The translations under genes were made by a program, and so were the position numbers. A stretch of 64,000 bases of DNA from SAR202-VII-2 sp965263165 (GTDB lineage: Bacteria; Chloroflexota; Dehalococcoidia; Lucifugimonadales; SAR202-VII-2): the NCBI GenBank assembly GCA_965263165.1, contig OZ253584.1:1798001-1862000 (forward strand). The letters are read 5' to 3'. Positions 50,605 to 59,016 of the stretch are shown here, piece by piece. A model generated the notes under the pieces. That model worked only from the letters and a program-made list of their open reading frames with translations. It did not search any database and was not told the origin of the DNA. Position 1 is the first letter of the stretch. Each line of letters begins with the position of its first letter.

Positions 50605-51722
50605 TCCCCTGAGCGCTGGGAAGAGTCTTCGGCGCCGGCGGGGCTGAGGCCGCTGTACACCCGTCTGGCGGTGGGATCCGTTGCGCCGGCCGCGGCCCTC
50701 AACGCGCCCTCCACAACTCCCAGGGCGGTCTCGATGTCCTCGGCGTTGATGCCGAGGTGGGTGACCATGCGAATCTTGGCGGCGCCCGGCGATCCCGCCT
50801 TGACGCCGCGCTGGGCCAGGGCATCGAGGAACGTCTTGGCGTTGGCTTCCGCCAATTCGAATATGACGATGTTGGTCTGGATGTTGGCTGGGTCCAGAAG
50901 GATTCCTGGCATACCGGCCAACCCCTCGGCGAGGAGACGGGCGTTGGCGTGGTCCTCAGAGAGGCGGTGGGCGGTCGTTTGGAAGGCCACGAGGCCGGCG
51001 GCGGCTAGGACTCCCGCCTGGCGCATGCCCCCGCCCACCATCCGGCGAATACGGCGGGCGCGCCCTATGAACTCCCTGCCGCCGCAGAGCAGCGAGCCGA
51101 CGGGGCAGGATAGGCCCTTGGAAAGACAGAAGAGCACGGTGTCCACCGGAGCCAGGATGTCGGCGACGGGCAGACCGAGGTGGGTCGCGGCGTTGAAGAT
51201 TCGGGCCCCGTCCATGTGAAGGCTCACGCCATGCCGCTGCGCTATTTCGGAAACCTGCCGCACGTAGGAGAGCGGAAGGACGGCCCCGCTGCACCGGTTG
51301 TGCGTGTTTTCAAGGCACACCAGTTTGGTGGGGGCCACGGGGAGGGCGATGGGGCGTATGGCCTGCTCCAAGCGGTCTAGGTCCATGGAGCCGTCGGGGG
51401 TGTTGGGGACTTGGCGCATGACGACGCTGCCCAGAGCAGAGGCGCCGCCCACCTCGTAGTAGTAGATGTGGGACTGATCCCCGACGATGACCTCCTCGCC
51501 TCGCTGGCAGTGCGTGAGGACCGAGACGAGGTTGCCCATCGTGCCCGTGGGAACGAAGAGCGCGGCCTCCTTTCCGGTTAAGGCGGCGGCCGTTTCTTCC
51601 AGCCTGTTGACCGTGGGGTCGTCGCCGTAGCCGTCGTCTCCGACCTCGGCGTCAGCCATAGCGCGTCGCATATCCGGGGTCGGCTCTGTGACGGTGTCGC
51701 TACGCAGGTCGATGGGCCTCAT
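50601..51722 (-). CDS. ltaE: Low-specificity L-threonine aldolase
   Basis: This 373-aa PLP enzyme of the beta-eliminating lyase family splits L-threonine/allo-threonine to glycine and acetaldehyde. It starts IDLRSDTVTEPTPDMRRAMA and has GDDGYGDDPTVNRLEE. SLHMDGARIFNAA carries the PLP Asp (about 176), and FCLSKGLSCPVGSLL carries the PLP lysine (about 208). It heads the riboflavin operon. The glycine it makes could feed the glycine-cleavage system encoded divergently, about 1 kb away; this is inference. Confidence 0.92.
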   Translation of the reverse strand: MRPIDLRSDTVTEPTPDMRRAMADAEVGDDGYGDDPTVNRLEETAAALTGKEAALFVPTGTMGNLVSVLTHCQRGEEVIVGDQSHIYYYEVGGASALGSVVMRQVPNTPDGSMDLDRLEQAIRPIALPVAPTKLVCLENTHNRCSGAVLPLSYVRQVSEIAQRHGVSLHMDGARIFNAATHLGLPVADILAPVDTVLFCLSKGLSCPVGSLLCGGREFIGRARRIRRMVGGGMRQAGVLAAAGLVAFQTTAHRLSEDHANARLLAEGLAGMPGILLDPANIQTNIVIFELAEANAKTFLDALAQRGVKAGSPGAAKIRMVTHLGINAEDIETALGVVEGALRAAAGATDPTARRVYSGLSPAGAEDSSQRSGE

Positions 51723-51901
51723 CTATGCTCCCGCACGATTATGCTCCCGGACGGTGGTGGCCCTATTCTAGCAACGACGGCACGGCGGTGCTACATGGGC
51801 CCGATTGGGCGGGGCCGCGCTGGGAGCAAGTGCATCGAAAATCGAAATATTGTACCCTGTTTAGGTGCGTTTTCTTCCCATCCTGAAGCGTGGTGGCGCC
51901 A

Positions 51902-52639
51902 ATGGCCTTTGAGCATCTGTTCATTCCTGTCCCCGGCTCAAAGCTGGAGGCGAGGCTGCACACGCCGGAAGGCGGAGGCCCCTTCACCGGGGTCGTGGTT
52001 TGCCATCCGCACCCCCACTACGGGGGCTCCATGGACAACAACGTGGTGGCCGGGCTGTGCAGCGGGCTCGTGCGGGCCGGCATCGCGGCGCTGAGTTTCA
52101 ACTACCGCGGCATCGGTCTGAGCGAGGGGTCTACGAACGCCGATGAGCGGGACGTGGATGATGCGGCCGCCGTGGTTCAGTACTTGGGCAGCCGTCTAGG
52201 GGTGGGCCCGGGGGCCGTGGGGATTGCAGGGTATTCGTTCGGCGCCAGGGTCTCCCTGAGACTGGCCTCCCGCGAAGATTCGTCCGTCTGCGCCGTGGCC
52301 TCGGTGGCGTGCCCGGCGCGAGACCTCTCCGCCCCTGAGATTCAGGCGATTCCGGTCCCCAAGCTCCTCATCAGCGGCGACCGGGATCGCATCGTATCCG
52401 AGGAGGATTTCCAACGCCTGTCGCAGCAATTCCGCGCGCCGAAGGATGTTGTTGCCCTCGACGGCGCGGACCATTTCCTCTTGGGCCGCGAGGAGGCCGT
52501 TGGGGACCTGGCCGGCGCGTTCTTCGCCCAGTGGCTGTCTCTGCCGGCCGGGGCGCCGCGGCAGGCGATGGCAGGGAAAGAGGGCGCGCCTACGACGCAA
52601 GACCCACAGACGCCGCATCTGACGCTCTGCAAACTATGA
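51902..52639 (+). CDS. Alpha/beta hydrolase, dienelactone hydrolase-like
   Basis: This protein of about 245 aa has VVVCHPHPHYGGSMDNNVVA (oxyanion region, about 33-52). FNYRGIGLSEG follows, then the nucleophile elbow GIAGYSFGARVSLRL (Ser at about 114). KLLISGDRDRIVSEED carries Asp and DGADHFLLG the His. This pattern, with CHPHP and NxRGxGxSxG, belongs to short esterase-like proteins of unknown substrate. I start at the ATG 51902; a GTG at 51890 would add four residues. It is divergent from ltaE and lies 86 bases upstream of gcvT. Confidence 0.85.
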   Translation: MAFEHLFIPVPGSKLEARLHTPEGGGPFTGVVVCHPHPHYGGSMDNNVVAGLCSGLVRAGIAALSFNYRGIGLSEGSTNADERDVDDAAAVVQYLGSRLGVGPGAVGIAGYSFGARVSLRLASREDSSVCAVASVACPARDLSAPEIQAIPVPKLLISGDRDRIVSEEDFQRLSQQFRAPKDVVALDGADHFLLGREEAVGDLAGAFFAQWLSLPAGAPRQAMAGKEGAPTTQDPQTPHLTLCKL

Positions 52640-52684
52640 CCGATGCTCTGGGGCGAGGGCTGGTTGGCGTCCTCCCGCACTTTC

Positions 52685-52713
52685 TTGACGCCCCCATCGA
52701 CGCTCTGTAGCAT
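52685..52713 (+). promoter_or_regulatory. Promoter of the gcv operon
   Basis: TTGACG and TAGCAT are separated by 17 bases. The predicted start point is about 52720, only some six bases before the gcvT ATG, which has no ribosome site; the mRNA may be leaderless. No glycine riboswitch fits in the 86-base gap. Confidence 0.55.
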
Positions 52714-52725
52714 CTCCCTCCACCG

Positions 52726-53823
52726 ATGGAAGCAACCCTCGAACGCACCACCCTTTTTGAAACCCACCGCGCTTTGGGCGCACGGCTTGCGCCCTTTGCA
52801 GGATGGGAGATGCCGATCCAATACCAGGGCATCCTGGCTGAGGCGCGGGCTGTACGTTCGGCCAGCGGCGTCTTCGACGTTTCGCACATGGGGCGCTTCT
52901 TTCTCCAGGGCGCCGGGGCTACCGACCTCTTGGAGTGGGTGGCCACCAACGGCGTTGGCGATCTTGCGCTTGGACGCGCCCGCTACACCCCCCTTTGCAA
53001 CTCAACGGGCGGGATTCTGGACGATGCCATCTTCTACCGCCTGGCGGAGGACCGGAGCCTCTTGGTCGTCAATGCGGCGAACGCCGGGACGATCTGGAAC
53101 TGGCTGCTGCAGTGGGCGGAGAGCTTTGGGCCCGTGGACATGGAGGACCGGACTCGCGAGACGGCCATGATCGCCTGCCAGGGCCCGGACGCCATCGGCA
53201 TCCTCGGCGCGCTGGCGGCTGGATTGGAGTTGCCGCGGTCCTTTCGCTTCACGGAGATCAGCGTGGACGGCGCTCCGGTTCTGGCGGCCAGGACTGGCTA
53301 CACGGGGGAGGACGGCTTCGAGGCTATCCTGGATGCGGCCCACGCTCCCGGTCTATGGGTCCGGTTGTTGGATCTCGGGGCGTCGCCGTGTGGGCTTGGC
53401 GCGCGGGACGTGTTGCGTCTCGAGGCCGGCCTCCCGCTCCACGGCAACGACATCGATACAGAGACCAACCCCGTGGAGGCTGGTCTGGAGCGGTTCGTGC
53501 AGTGGGACAAGGAGTTCTCCGGAGCGGAGGCGCTTCGCAGGGTGAGGGACGACGGCCCGGCCCGGCGGCTCGTGGGGCTCCGTCTGGACGGAAGGAATAT
53601 TCCCAGGCATGGTTACGCCATCCAGGACGCTGCCGGGAAGGGGGTTGGCGTAGTCACCAGCGGCGGCTACTCGCCGACTCTTGACACCAATATTGCGCTC
53701 GGCTACGTTGCCCCCGAACTGGCGGCCCCGGATACAACCCTCGCCGTGGATATCCGGGGGCGGGCGGCGGCGGCTCGGGTGGTCCCCTTACCTTTCTATT
53801 CTCGGAGGCGTTCGACGCCATGA
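52726..53823 (+). CDS. gcvT: Glycine cleavage system T protein (aminomethyltransferase)
   Basis: This 365-aa folate-dependent enzyme releases ammonia from the aminomethyl-lipoyl arm and passes the one-carbon unit to tetrahydrofolate. It begins LFETHRALGARLAPFAGWEM, has GVFDVSHMGRF (about 45), the catalytic Asp in PLHGNDIDTETNPVEAGLER (about 246), and VTSGGYSPTLDTNIALGYV near the end. The stop overlaps the gcvH ATG. It is the first gene of gcvT-gcvH-gcvPA-gcvPB. Confidence 0.95.
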   Translation: MEATLERTTLFETHRALGARLAPFAGWEMPIQYQGILAEARAVRSASGVFDVSHMGRFFLQGAGATDLLEWVATNGVGDLALGRARYTPLCNSTGGILDDAIFYRLAEDRSLLVVNAANAGTIWNWLLQWAESFGPVDMEDRTRETAMIACQGPDAIGILGALAAGLELPRSFRFTEISVDGAPVLAARTGYTGEDGFEAILDAAHAPGLWVRLLDLGASPCGLGARDVLRLEAGLPLHGNDIDTETNPVEAGLERFVQWDKEFSGAEALRRVRDDGPARRLVGLRLDGRNIPRHGYAIQDAAGKGVGVVTSGGYSPTLDTNIALGYVAPELAAPDTTLAVDIRGRAAAARVVPLPFYSRRRSTP

Positions 53824-54200
53824 ATCCAGACGATCGCACGTACACCAGGGAGCATGAGTGGGTCAAGGTTGAGGGCGACGGGAAGGCCCGTATCGGCGTC
53901 ACGGCCTACGCCGTGGAGGAGCTGGGCGACGTCGTCTACTTCGAGTTGCCCAGCGTGGGGGACTCGGTGGGCCAGTCTCAGAAGTTCGGCGAGGTGGAGT
54001 CGGTGAAGGCCGTCTCCGACCTGTTCGCCCCCGTTAGCGGGGAAGTCTTGGAGGTGAACCCGGAGCTGGCCAACCGCCCGGAGGCGGTCAACGAAGACCC
54101 CTGGGGAAAGGGATGGCTTCTAGTGGTGCACATGAGCGATGAAGCCGAGTTGGGCGGGACCATGTCCTCCCAGGAATACTCAGACCTGACCTCCACCTAG
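53820..54200 (+). CDS. gcvH: Glycine cleavage system H protein
   Basis: This 126-aa lipoyl carrier has its lipoyl lysine in GEVESVKAVSDLFAPVSGEV (Lys at about 63). The ends YTREHEWVKVEGDGKARIGV and EDPWGKGWLLVVHMS are typical. It shuttles the aminomethyl group between the P, T and L proteins. The ATG overlaps the gcvT stop by four bases. Confidence 0.96.
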   Translation: MNPDDRTYTREHEWVKVEGDGKARIGVTAYAVEELGDVVYFELPSVGDSVGQSQKFGEVESVKAVSDLFAPVSGEVLEVNPELANRPEAVNEDPWGKGWLLVVHMSDEAELGGTMSSQEYSDLTST

Positions 54201-54251
54201 CCTTCCGGGCTTTGCCGCTCTTGGTCCACAACCACCGCTGCCGGGAGCGCT

Positions 54252-55568
54252 GTGACACAAGCCAACCACCCATACATCCCCAACACGGAGCAGGACCAAA
54301 GGGAGATGCTCCGCGCCATCGGCGTTGCCAGCGTGGCGGACCTGTTCGAGGACATTCCCGCCCACTACCGGAACCCTGCTCTGGACCTGCCCCCGGCCCT
54401 CTCCGAACTAGAGGTGCGCCGGGACATCGAGCGTTTGGCTGCCCGCAATGCTCACGTGGGAACCCATCGTTTCTTCCTGGGCGGCGGCGCCTACAACCAC
54501 TTCATCCCGTCGGTGGTGGGGGCCATGCTGGGACGGGGAGAGTTCCTGACCTGCTATACCGCCTACCAGGCGGAGGTGGCTCAGGGAACGTTGCAAGTGG
54601 CCTTCGAGTTCCAGTCGTTGGTGTCGCAGCTCATGCAGATGGAGGTTACGAACGCCGGCATGTACGACGGCGCCACGGCCCTGGCCGAGGCCGCGCTGAT
54701 GGCCTGCCGCGTCACGGGACGGCGCAGCATCGCTCTGCTGGATACGGTCTCGCCCTATTACGCCGAGGTGGTGCGGACCTACGCGGAGCCGCAGGGGCTC
54801 CGGGTCGAAACGACCTCCGCATCGGCCCCCGAGGCATCCGAGGCGGCCTGCCTGGCCGTTCAGAGCCCCAACTTCTTCGGATACCTGGAGAACATGGTGG
54901 CGATGGAGGAGAAAGCCCACGCCGGCGGCGGCCTTTTCGTCGTGTCGATGGACCCTACGGCCATGGGCCTGTTCAAGCCTCCCGGCGCCTACGATGCGGA
55001 CATTGCCACGGCGGAGGGGCAACCTCTGGGCGTGCCTCTGGGCTTCGGCGGCCCCTACGTGGGGCTGTTCTCCTGCAAGGAGCGGCACCTGCGCCAGTTG
55101 CCCGGCCGCATCGTTGGCCGCACTATGGACTCGGAGGGCCGGGAGGGCTACGTGCTCACACTCCAGACCCGGGAGCAGCACATCCGGCGTCAGCGGGCCA
55201 CGTCCAACATCTGCACTTCGACGCAGTTGGTGGCCCTGGCGGTGGCGGTGCACCTGGCCACCCTGGGCAAGCAGGGGCTGAAGGAAGTGGCGAGCGCCTG
55301 CTACCACAAGGCCCACTACGCCGCGCAGCGCATTGCCGGGCTCAAGGGCTTCGAATTGCCCTTCGACGGCGTCTTCTTCAAGGAGTTTACCGTTCGCTGT
55401 CCCCTGGCGCCGGCTGAGATCAACCGACGCTTGCTGGAGCGGGGCATCGTGGGAGGACTGGACGTCAGCGACCTGGTCCCCAACGGTATGCTCATAGCCG
55501 TGACGGAAATGAACTCCAGGGAGGACATCGACGCGCTGGTGGATGCCCTCGCGAAGGTGAGCCGGTGA
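54252..55568 (+). CDS. gcvPA: Glycine dehydrogenase (decarboxylating), subunit 1
   Basis: This 438-aa protein is the N-terminal half of the split P protein. It starts YIPNTEQDQREMLRAIGVAS, has FLGGGAYNHFIPSVVGAMLG, YTAYQAEVAQGTLQ and TNAGMYDGATALAEA, and ends with the expected GGLDVSDLVPNGMLIAVTEM. It forms a heterotetramer with gcvPB. It starts with GTG at 54252, 51 bases after gcvH, and its stop overlaps the gcvPB start. Confidence 0.95.
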   Translation: MTQANHPYIPNTEQDQREMLRAIGVASVADLFEDIPAHYRNPALDLPPALSELEVRRDIERLAARNAHVGTHRFFLGGGAYNHFIPSVVGAMLGRGEFLTCYTAYQAEVAQGTLQVAFEFQSLVSQLMQMEVTNAGMYDGATALAEAALMACRVTGRRSIALLDTVSPYYAEVVRTYAEPQGLRVETTSASAPEASEAACLAVQSPNFFGYLENMVAMEEKAHAGGGLFVVSMDPTAMGLFKPPGAYDADIATAEGQPLGVPLGFGGPYVGLFSCKERHLRQLPGRIVGRTMDSEGREGYVLTLQTREQHIRRQRATSNICTSTQLVALAVAVHLATLGKQGLKEVASACYHKAHYAAQRIAGLKGFELPFDGVFFKEFTVRCPLAPAEINRRLLERGIVGGLDVSDLVPNGMLIAVTEMNSREDIDALVDALAKVSR

Positions 55569-57046
55569 CCGGCCCCGGAGAACAGCTCAACCAGCAGCGG
55601 CGCCGGTTGCTCATGGACCGCAGCAGAGCCGGCCGGCGCGGGGTGGTGGCGCCGGCGCTGGACGCGCCCGAGTGGGACATGCCTCCCGCCGACCTTCTCA
55701 GAGACGACCTGCCCTTGCCGGAGGTGTCGCAGCCTGAGGTGGTGCGCTACTTCACGCTGCTGTCGCAGCTCAACTTCAGCGTGGATACGAACTTCTACCC
55801 CCTGGGAAGCTGCACGATGAAGTACAACCCGCGCATCAACGAGGACGCCGCGCGCGTTCCGGGTATGGCGGGCATTCATCCCCTTCAACAGCCGGACAGC
55901 GTTCAGGGCGCGTTGGAGTTGATGCACGGGCTACAGGGAATGCTGACCGAGATCACAGGCATGGAGGCAACGAGCCTCGTTCCGCTTGCCGGGGCGCATG
56001 GCGAGTTGGCGGGCGTGCTGATGATTCGGGCCTACCACCAGGCGAGCGGCCAGGCCCGGCGCACCAAGATGCTCATACCGGACAGCGCGCATGGCACCAA
56101 CCCGGCGTCGGCGGCGATGGCCGGCTACGACGTGGTCAGCATCCCGTCGGACAACAGGGGCAACATGGACCTGGAAGCCCTGCGGGAGGCCAGCGACGAC
56201 GACCTGGCTGGACTGATGATAACGCTGCCCAGCACGCTTGGCCTTTTCGACACCGGCATTTTGGACGTTGTAAGCATCGTCCATGAGGCGGGAGGGTTGG
56301 TCTATGGGGACGGGGCTAACATGAACGCCCTGATGGGCCGGGTCAAGCTGGGCGCCCTCGGCTTCGACGTGGCGCACCTGAACCTGCACAAGACGTTCAG
56401 CACACCGCACGGGGGCGGCGGGCCTGGGGCGGGGCCCGTCTGCGTCAACGAGCGCCTGGCGTCCTTCCTGCCAGGCCCCCTGGCCGCGGCGGAGGAACGG
56501 GAATGCGGGCCGCGGTTCACGCTGGCCACTCCGGAGCAGTCGATAGGGCGGATGGGCGGCTTCCAGGGCAACGTTGGCGTGCTCGTGCGGGCCTACGCCT
56601 ATCTGCGCAGCCTAGGCGCCGAGGGATTAAGGGCCATCACCGACAACGCCGTGCTCAACGCCAACTACGTCATGGAGGCGCTGAAACCCCAATTCGACCT
56701 GCCCTACGACCGCACCTGCATGCACGAGGCTGTATTCTCCGCCCGGCGCCAGGAGGTTCAGGGCGTGAAGGCTCTGGACATTGCCAAGCGGCTGCTTGAC
56801 TATGGAGTGCACGCTCCAACGATGTACTTTCCGCTCATCGTTGGGGAGGCGTTGATGATCGAGCCGACGGAGGCGGAAACCAAGGAAACGCTGGACTACT
56901 TTATCGAAGTGATGAACAATATCGCCGGGGAGGTGGAGAGGGACCCGGAGGTTGTCAAGGGAGCGCCCCATCATGCCGCCAACACCCGGCTGGACGAGGC
57001 CGGGGCGGCCAGGCGCCCGGATCTCCGTTGGAAGGCTCCCGGCTAG
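55565..57046 (+). CDS. gcvPB: Glycine dehydrogenase (decarboxylating), subunit 2
   Basis: This 493-aa protein is the PLP-bearing half of the P protein, which decarboxylates glycine. The PLP lysine is in HLNLHKTFSTPHGGGGPGAG (Lys at about 276). MKYNPRINEDAAR, IPDSAHGTNPASAAMAGYDV and ADGANMNA-like GDGANMNALMG are family marks. The start overlaps the gcvPA stop by four bases. The L protein gene is not in the window. Confidence 0.95.
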   Translation: MTGPGEQLNQQRRRLLMDRSRAGRRGVVAPALDAPEWDMPPADLLRDDLPLPEVSQPEVVRYFTLLSQLNFSVDTNFYPLGSCTMKYNPRINEDAARVPGMAGIHPLQQPDSVQGALELMHGLQGMLTEITGMEATSLVPLAGAHGELAGVLMIRAYHQASGQARRTKMLIPDSAHGTNPASAAMAGYDVVSIPSDNRGNMDLEALREASDDDLAGLMITLPSTLGLFDTGILDVVSIVHEAGGLVYGDGANMNALMGRVKLGALGFDVAHLNLHKTFSTPHGGGGPGAGPVCVNERLASFLPGPLAAAEERECGPRFTLATPEQSIGRMGGFQGNVGVLVRAYAYLRSLGAEGLRAITDNAVLNANYVMEALKPQFDLPYDRTCMHEAVFSARRQEVQGVKALDIAKRLLDYGVHAPTMYFPLIVGEALMIEPTEAETKETLDYFIEVMNNIAGEVERDPEVVKGAPHHAANTRLDEAGAARRPDLRWKAPG

Positions 57047-57111
57047 GCGACGCGCGATGAAGGCGCTACGAGGACGTCTCGGACAGCAATTTACTCAATG
57101 AGGTGAGATAC

Positions 57112-57636
57112 ATGGCAGTAGAAAGAACGGGTGTTTGCACGGCTAGGGGAAATCCCCTGACGTTGGTGGGGGCCGAGATGACGGTTGGGCAGAAGGCCCC
57201 GAACTTCACGGTGCTGGGGCAGGGGATGGCGCCCATCAGTCTCAGCGACAGCGCGGGCAAGGTGCGGATCATTGTCACGGTTCCTTCGCTTGATACACCC
57301 GTATGCAGTGAAGAGACCGTCAAGTTCAACGGGCTGGCCGCCAGTCTGCCCGATAATACCGAGATTCTTACCCTGAGCATGGACTTGCCCTTTGCCCAGG
57401 CCCGCTGGTGCGGAGCCAATGGCGTGGAGAGCCTGACCACGGCGTCCGATTTCAAGGAACGGGAGTTCCAGGAGACCTATGGCGTTAAGATCAAAGAGAA
57501 TGGCCTACTGACGCGAGCTGTCTTCGTGGTGGGCAAGGACGATACGGTGAAGCACGCGCAGTACGTCTCGGAGATCACGGACCTCCCAGACTTCGATGCG
57601 GCGATTGCGGCGGCCAAGGCCGCTGCTTCGGAGTAG
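57112..57636 (+). CDS. tpx: Thiol peroxidase (Tpx-type peroxiredoxin)
   Basis: This 174-aa atypical 2-Cys peroxiredoxin reduces alkyl hydroperoxides. The peroxidatic Cys is in VPSLDTPVCSEETVKF (about 63), and the resolving Cys is in FAQARWCGANGV (about 97). The length and the ends are normal. I use ATG 57112 with GAGGTGAG ahead of it; 57103 would add three residues. It follows the gcv operon after 65 bases, and a strong hairpin follows it. Confidence 0.94.
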   Translation: MAVERTGVCTARGNPLTLVGAEMTVGQKAPNFTVLGQGMAPISLSDSAGKVRIIVTVPSLDTPVCSEETVKFNGLAASLPDNTEILTLSMDLPFAQARWCGANGVESLTTASDFKEREFQETYGVKIKENGLLTRAVFVVGKDDTVKHAQYVSEITDLPDFDAAIAAAKAAASE

Positions 57637-57657
57637 CGCGGCTAGAATATGCGCGCA

Positions 57658-57686
57658 GAGGGGCGGGCCCGCCGGGCCCGCCCCTC
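57658..57686 (+). terminator. GC-rich stem-loop after tpx
   Basis: GAGGGGCGGGCCC and its exact complement enclose GCC, giving a 13-base stem 22 bases after the tpx stop. There is no U-run after it. Confidence 0.7.
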
Positions 57687-57735
57687 TCGCATTGGGCTGG
57701 CGAGGGGTTGGCGGGCGCCTGCCAACCCCTCCGCG

Positions 57736-57765
57736 TTGACAGGCTGAAATCAGCCATGCTAGCGT
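57736..57765 (+). promoter_or_regulatory. Promoter with embedded palindrome, upstream of amidohydrolase
   Basis: TTGACA and TAGCGT are 18 bases apart, and the spacer begins with the palindrome GGCTGA-AA-TCAGCC (57742-57755). A protein bound there would block RNA polymerase, so a repressor operator is likely. Confidence 0.55.
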
Positions 57766-57807
57766 TCCCTATTCATTGCTTGTGTTGCATGTTTGGAGGT
57801 TCCGCGG

Positions 57808-58956
57808 GTGGCGAAGAACGGCTTCCGCATTTTTGACAGCGACATCCACGTCATTGAGCCTGGCGATCTGTACCAGCGCTACATCGAGGAGGCGTACCAG
57901 GATAGGGCGCCATTCAAGGAGCGCTCGGTGGTCAGCGGCGTGGACAAGTGGGTGGTTGAGGGTATCCCGCATCCCTACTGGGTGGACTGGCCGCAGTTTC
58001 TCGAGGCCAACATGCGGCTGGAGAACAAGAAGGAGGATACGCCCTTTCAGGTTAGGGCCTACAAGAAAGGCTTTGATGCGGAGACGACGGTGGAGGCGAT
58101 GGACATCGAGGGCGTCGATGTCTCGGTGCTGTTCAGGACCCACGGCATTATTGGTCAGGCAATCGACAGCCTGGAGCCGGCGTTCGGGCTGGCCCTCTGC
58201 CGGGCCTATAACAACTGGCTGGCCGACTACTGCAAGGTCAACCCAGAGCGACTGAAGGGCGCCGGCCTGATTCCTCTGCATGACATCGACATGGCGATTG
58301 ATGAAGCCCGCAGGGTGGTTCGGGAGCTGGGGTTCCCCTGCTTGTCAATCCACCCGGAGCCCGTCAACGACCGGGTAGTCTACGACCCTGACGTGGAGCC
58401 GCTGTGGGACGAGATCGAAAGATTGGGCGCGGCCGTGGGCTTCCACGGTACATCCACGGGGCCGTCCACCCATGATTTCAGCCGCAAGTACATCGGCCAC
58501 AGGGCGGGGAGGACGTTCACGCACGCGCTGTCGTTTCCGACGCAGATGATGACGGCCCTCGCCGGCATGACGCTGAGCGGAGTGCTGGAGCGCCATCCGA
58601 GGCTGCGGGTCGCTTTCCTGGAGGCCAACTGCGGCTGGCTGCCCTGGGTCCTGTACCGGCTGGACGACCAGTGGCGGAAGTACGCCGACTCGCCCCTGGA
58701 GAAGCCCCCGAGCGACTACTTCCTGCGCCAATGCGTCGCTTCCACAGACGCCGATGAGTACCTGGTGGAGGATGTCCTTCGCAGGGTAGGGGACGATCAC
58801 ATTGTTCTCTCGACGGACTACCCGCACCCGGACAGCGCCTTCCCCCAGGCGATCAAGGAGTTCATGGAGTTGGACATCCCCGAGGCGAGTAGGCGGAAGA
58901 TCCTATGGGACAATACCGTCAGGCTCTACGGGGTGGGGGCCGGGGCGCCCGCCTAG
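57808..58956 (+). CDS. Amidohydrolase-2 family protein
   Basis: This protein of about 382 aa begins GFRIFDSDIHVIEPGDLYQR with metal-binding D-x-H at about 10-12. It has VGFHGTSTGPS (later metal His region), EANCGWLPWVLYRLD and VLSTDYPHPDSAFPQ with the catalytic Asp (about 330). Closest in style to the gene at 43487. I chose GTG at 57808, with GGAGG 8 bases before it. The promoter upstream contains a palindrome, so expression is probably controlled by a repressor. Confidence 0.85.
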   Translation: MAKNGFRIFDSDIHVIEPGDLYQRYIEEAYQDRAPFKERSVVSGVDKWVVEGIPHPYWVDWPQFLEANMRLENKKEDTPFQVRAYKKGFDAETTVEAMDIEGVDVSVLFRTHGIIGQAIDSLEPAFGLALCRAYNNWLADYCKVNPERLKGAGLIPLHDIDMAIDEARRVVRELGFPCLSIHPEPVNDRVVYDPDVEPLWDEIERLGAAVGFHGTSTGPSTHDFSRKYIGHRAGRTFTHALSFPTQMMTALAGMTLSGVLERHPRLRVAFLEANCGWLPWVLYRLDDQWRKYADSPLEKPPSDYFLRQCVASTDADEYLVEDVLRRVGDDHIVLSTDYPHPDSAFPQAIKEFMELDIPEASRRKILWDNTVRLYGVGAGAPA

Positions 58957-59016
58957 AACCGGCCAGGCCGCTTTCTTGGACGGAAGCCCTCCGCCGGTGG
59001 CGCCCGCCCGGCGAGG

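Noticed and set aside
51723..51890. FMN riboswitch upstream of the riboflavin operon
   Set aside because: The gap before ltaE has none of the conserved RFN stretches, and ribD overlaps ltaE, leaving no room for one within the operon.
52640..52725. Glycine riboswitch upstream of gcvT
   Set aside because: The gap is only 86 bases, and the promoter placed close to the start codon leaves no leader.
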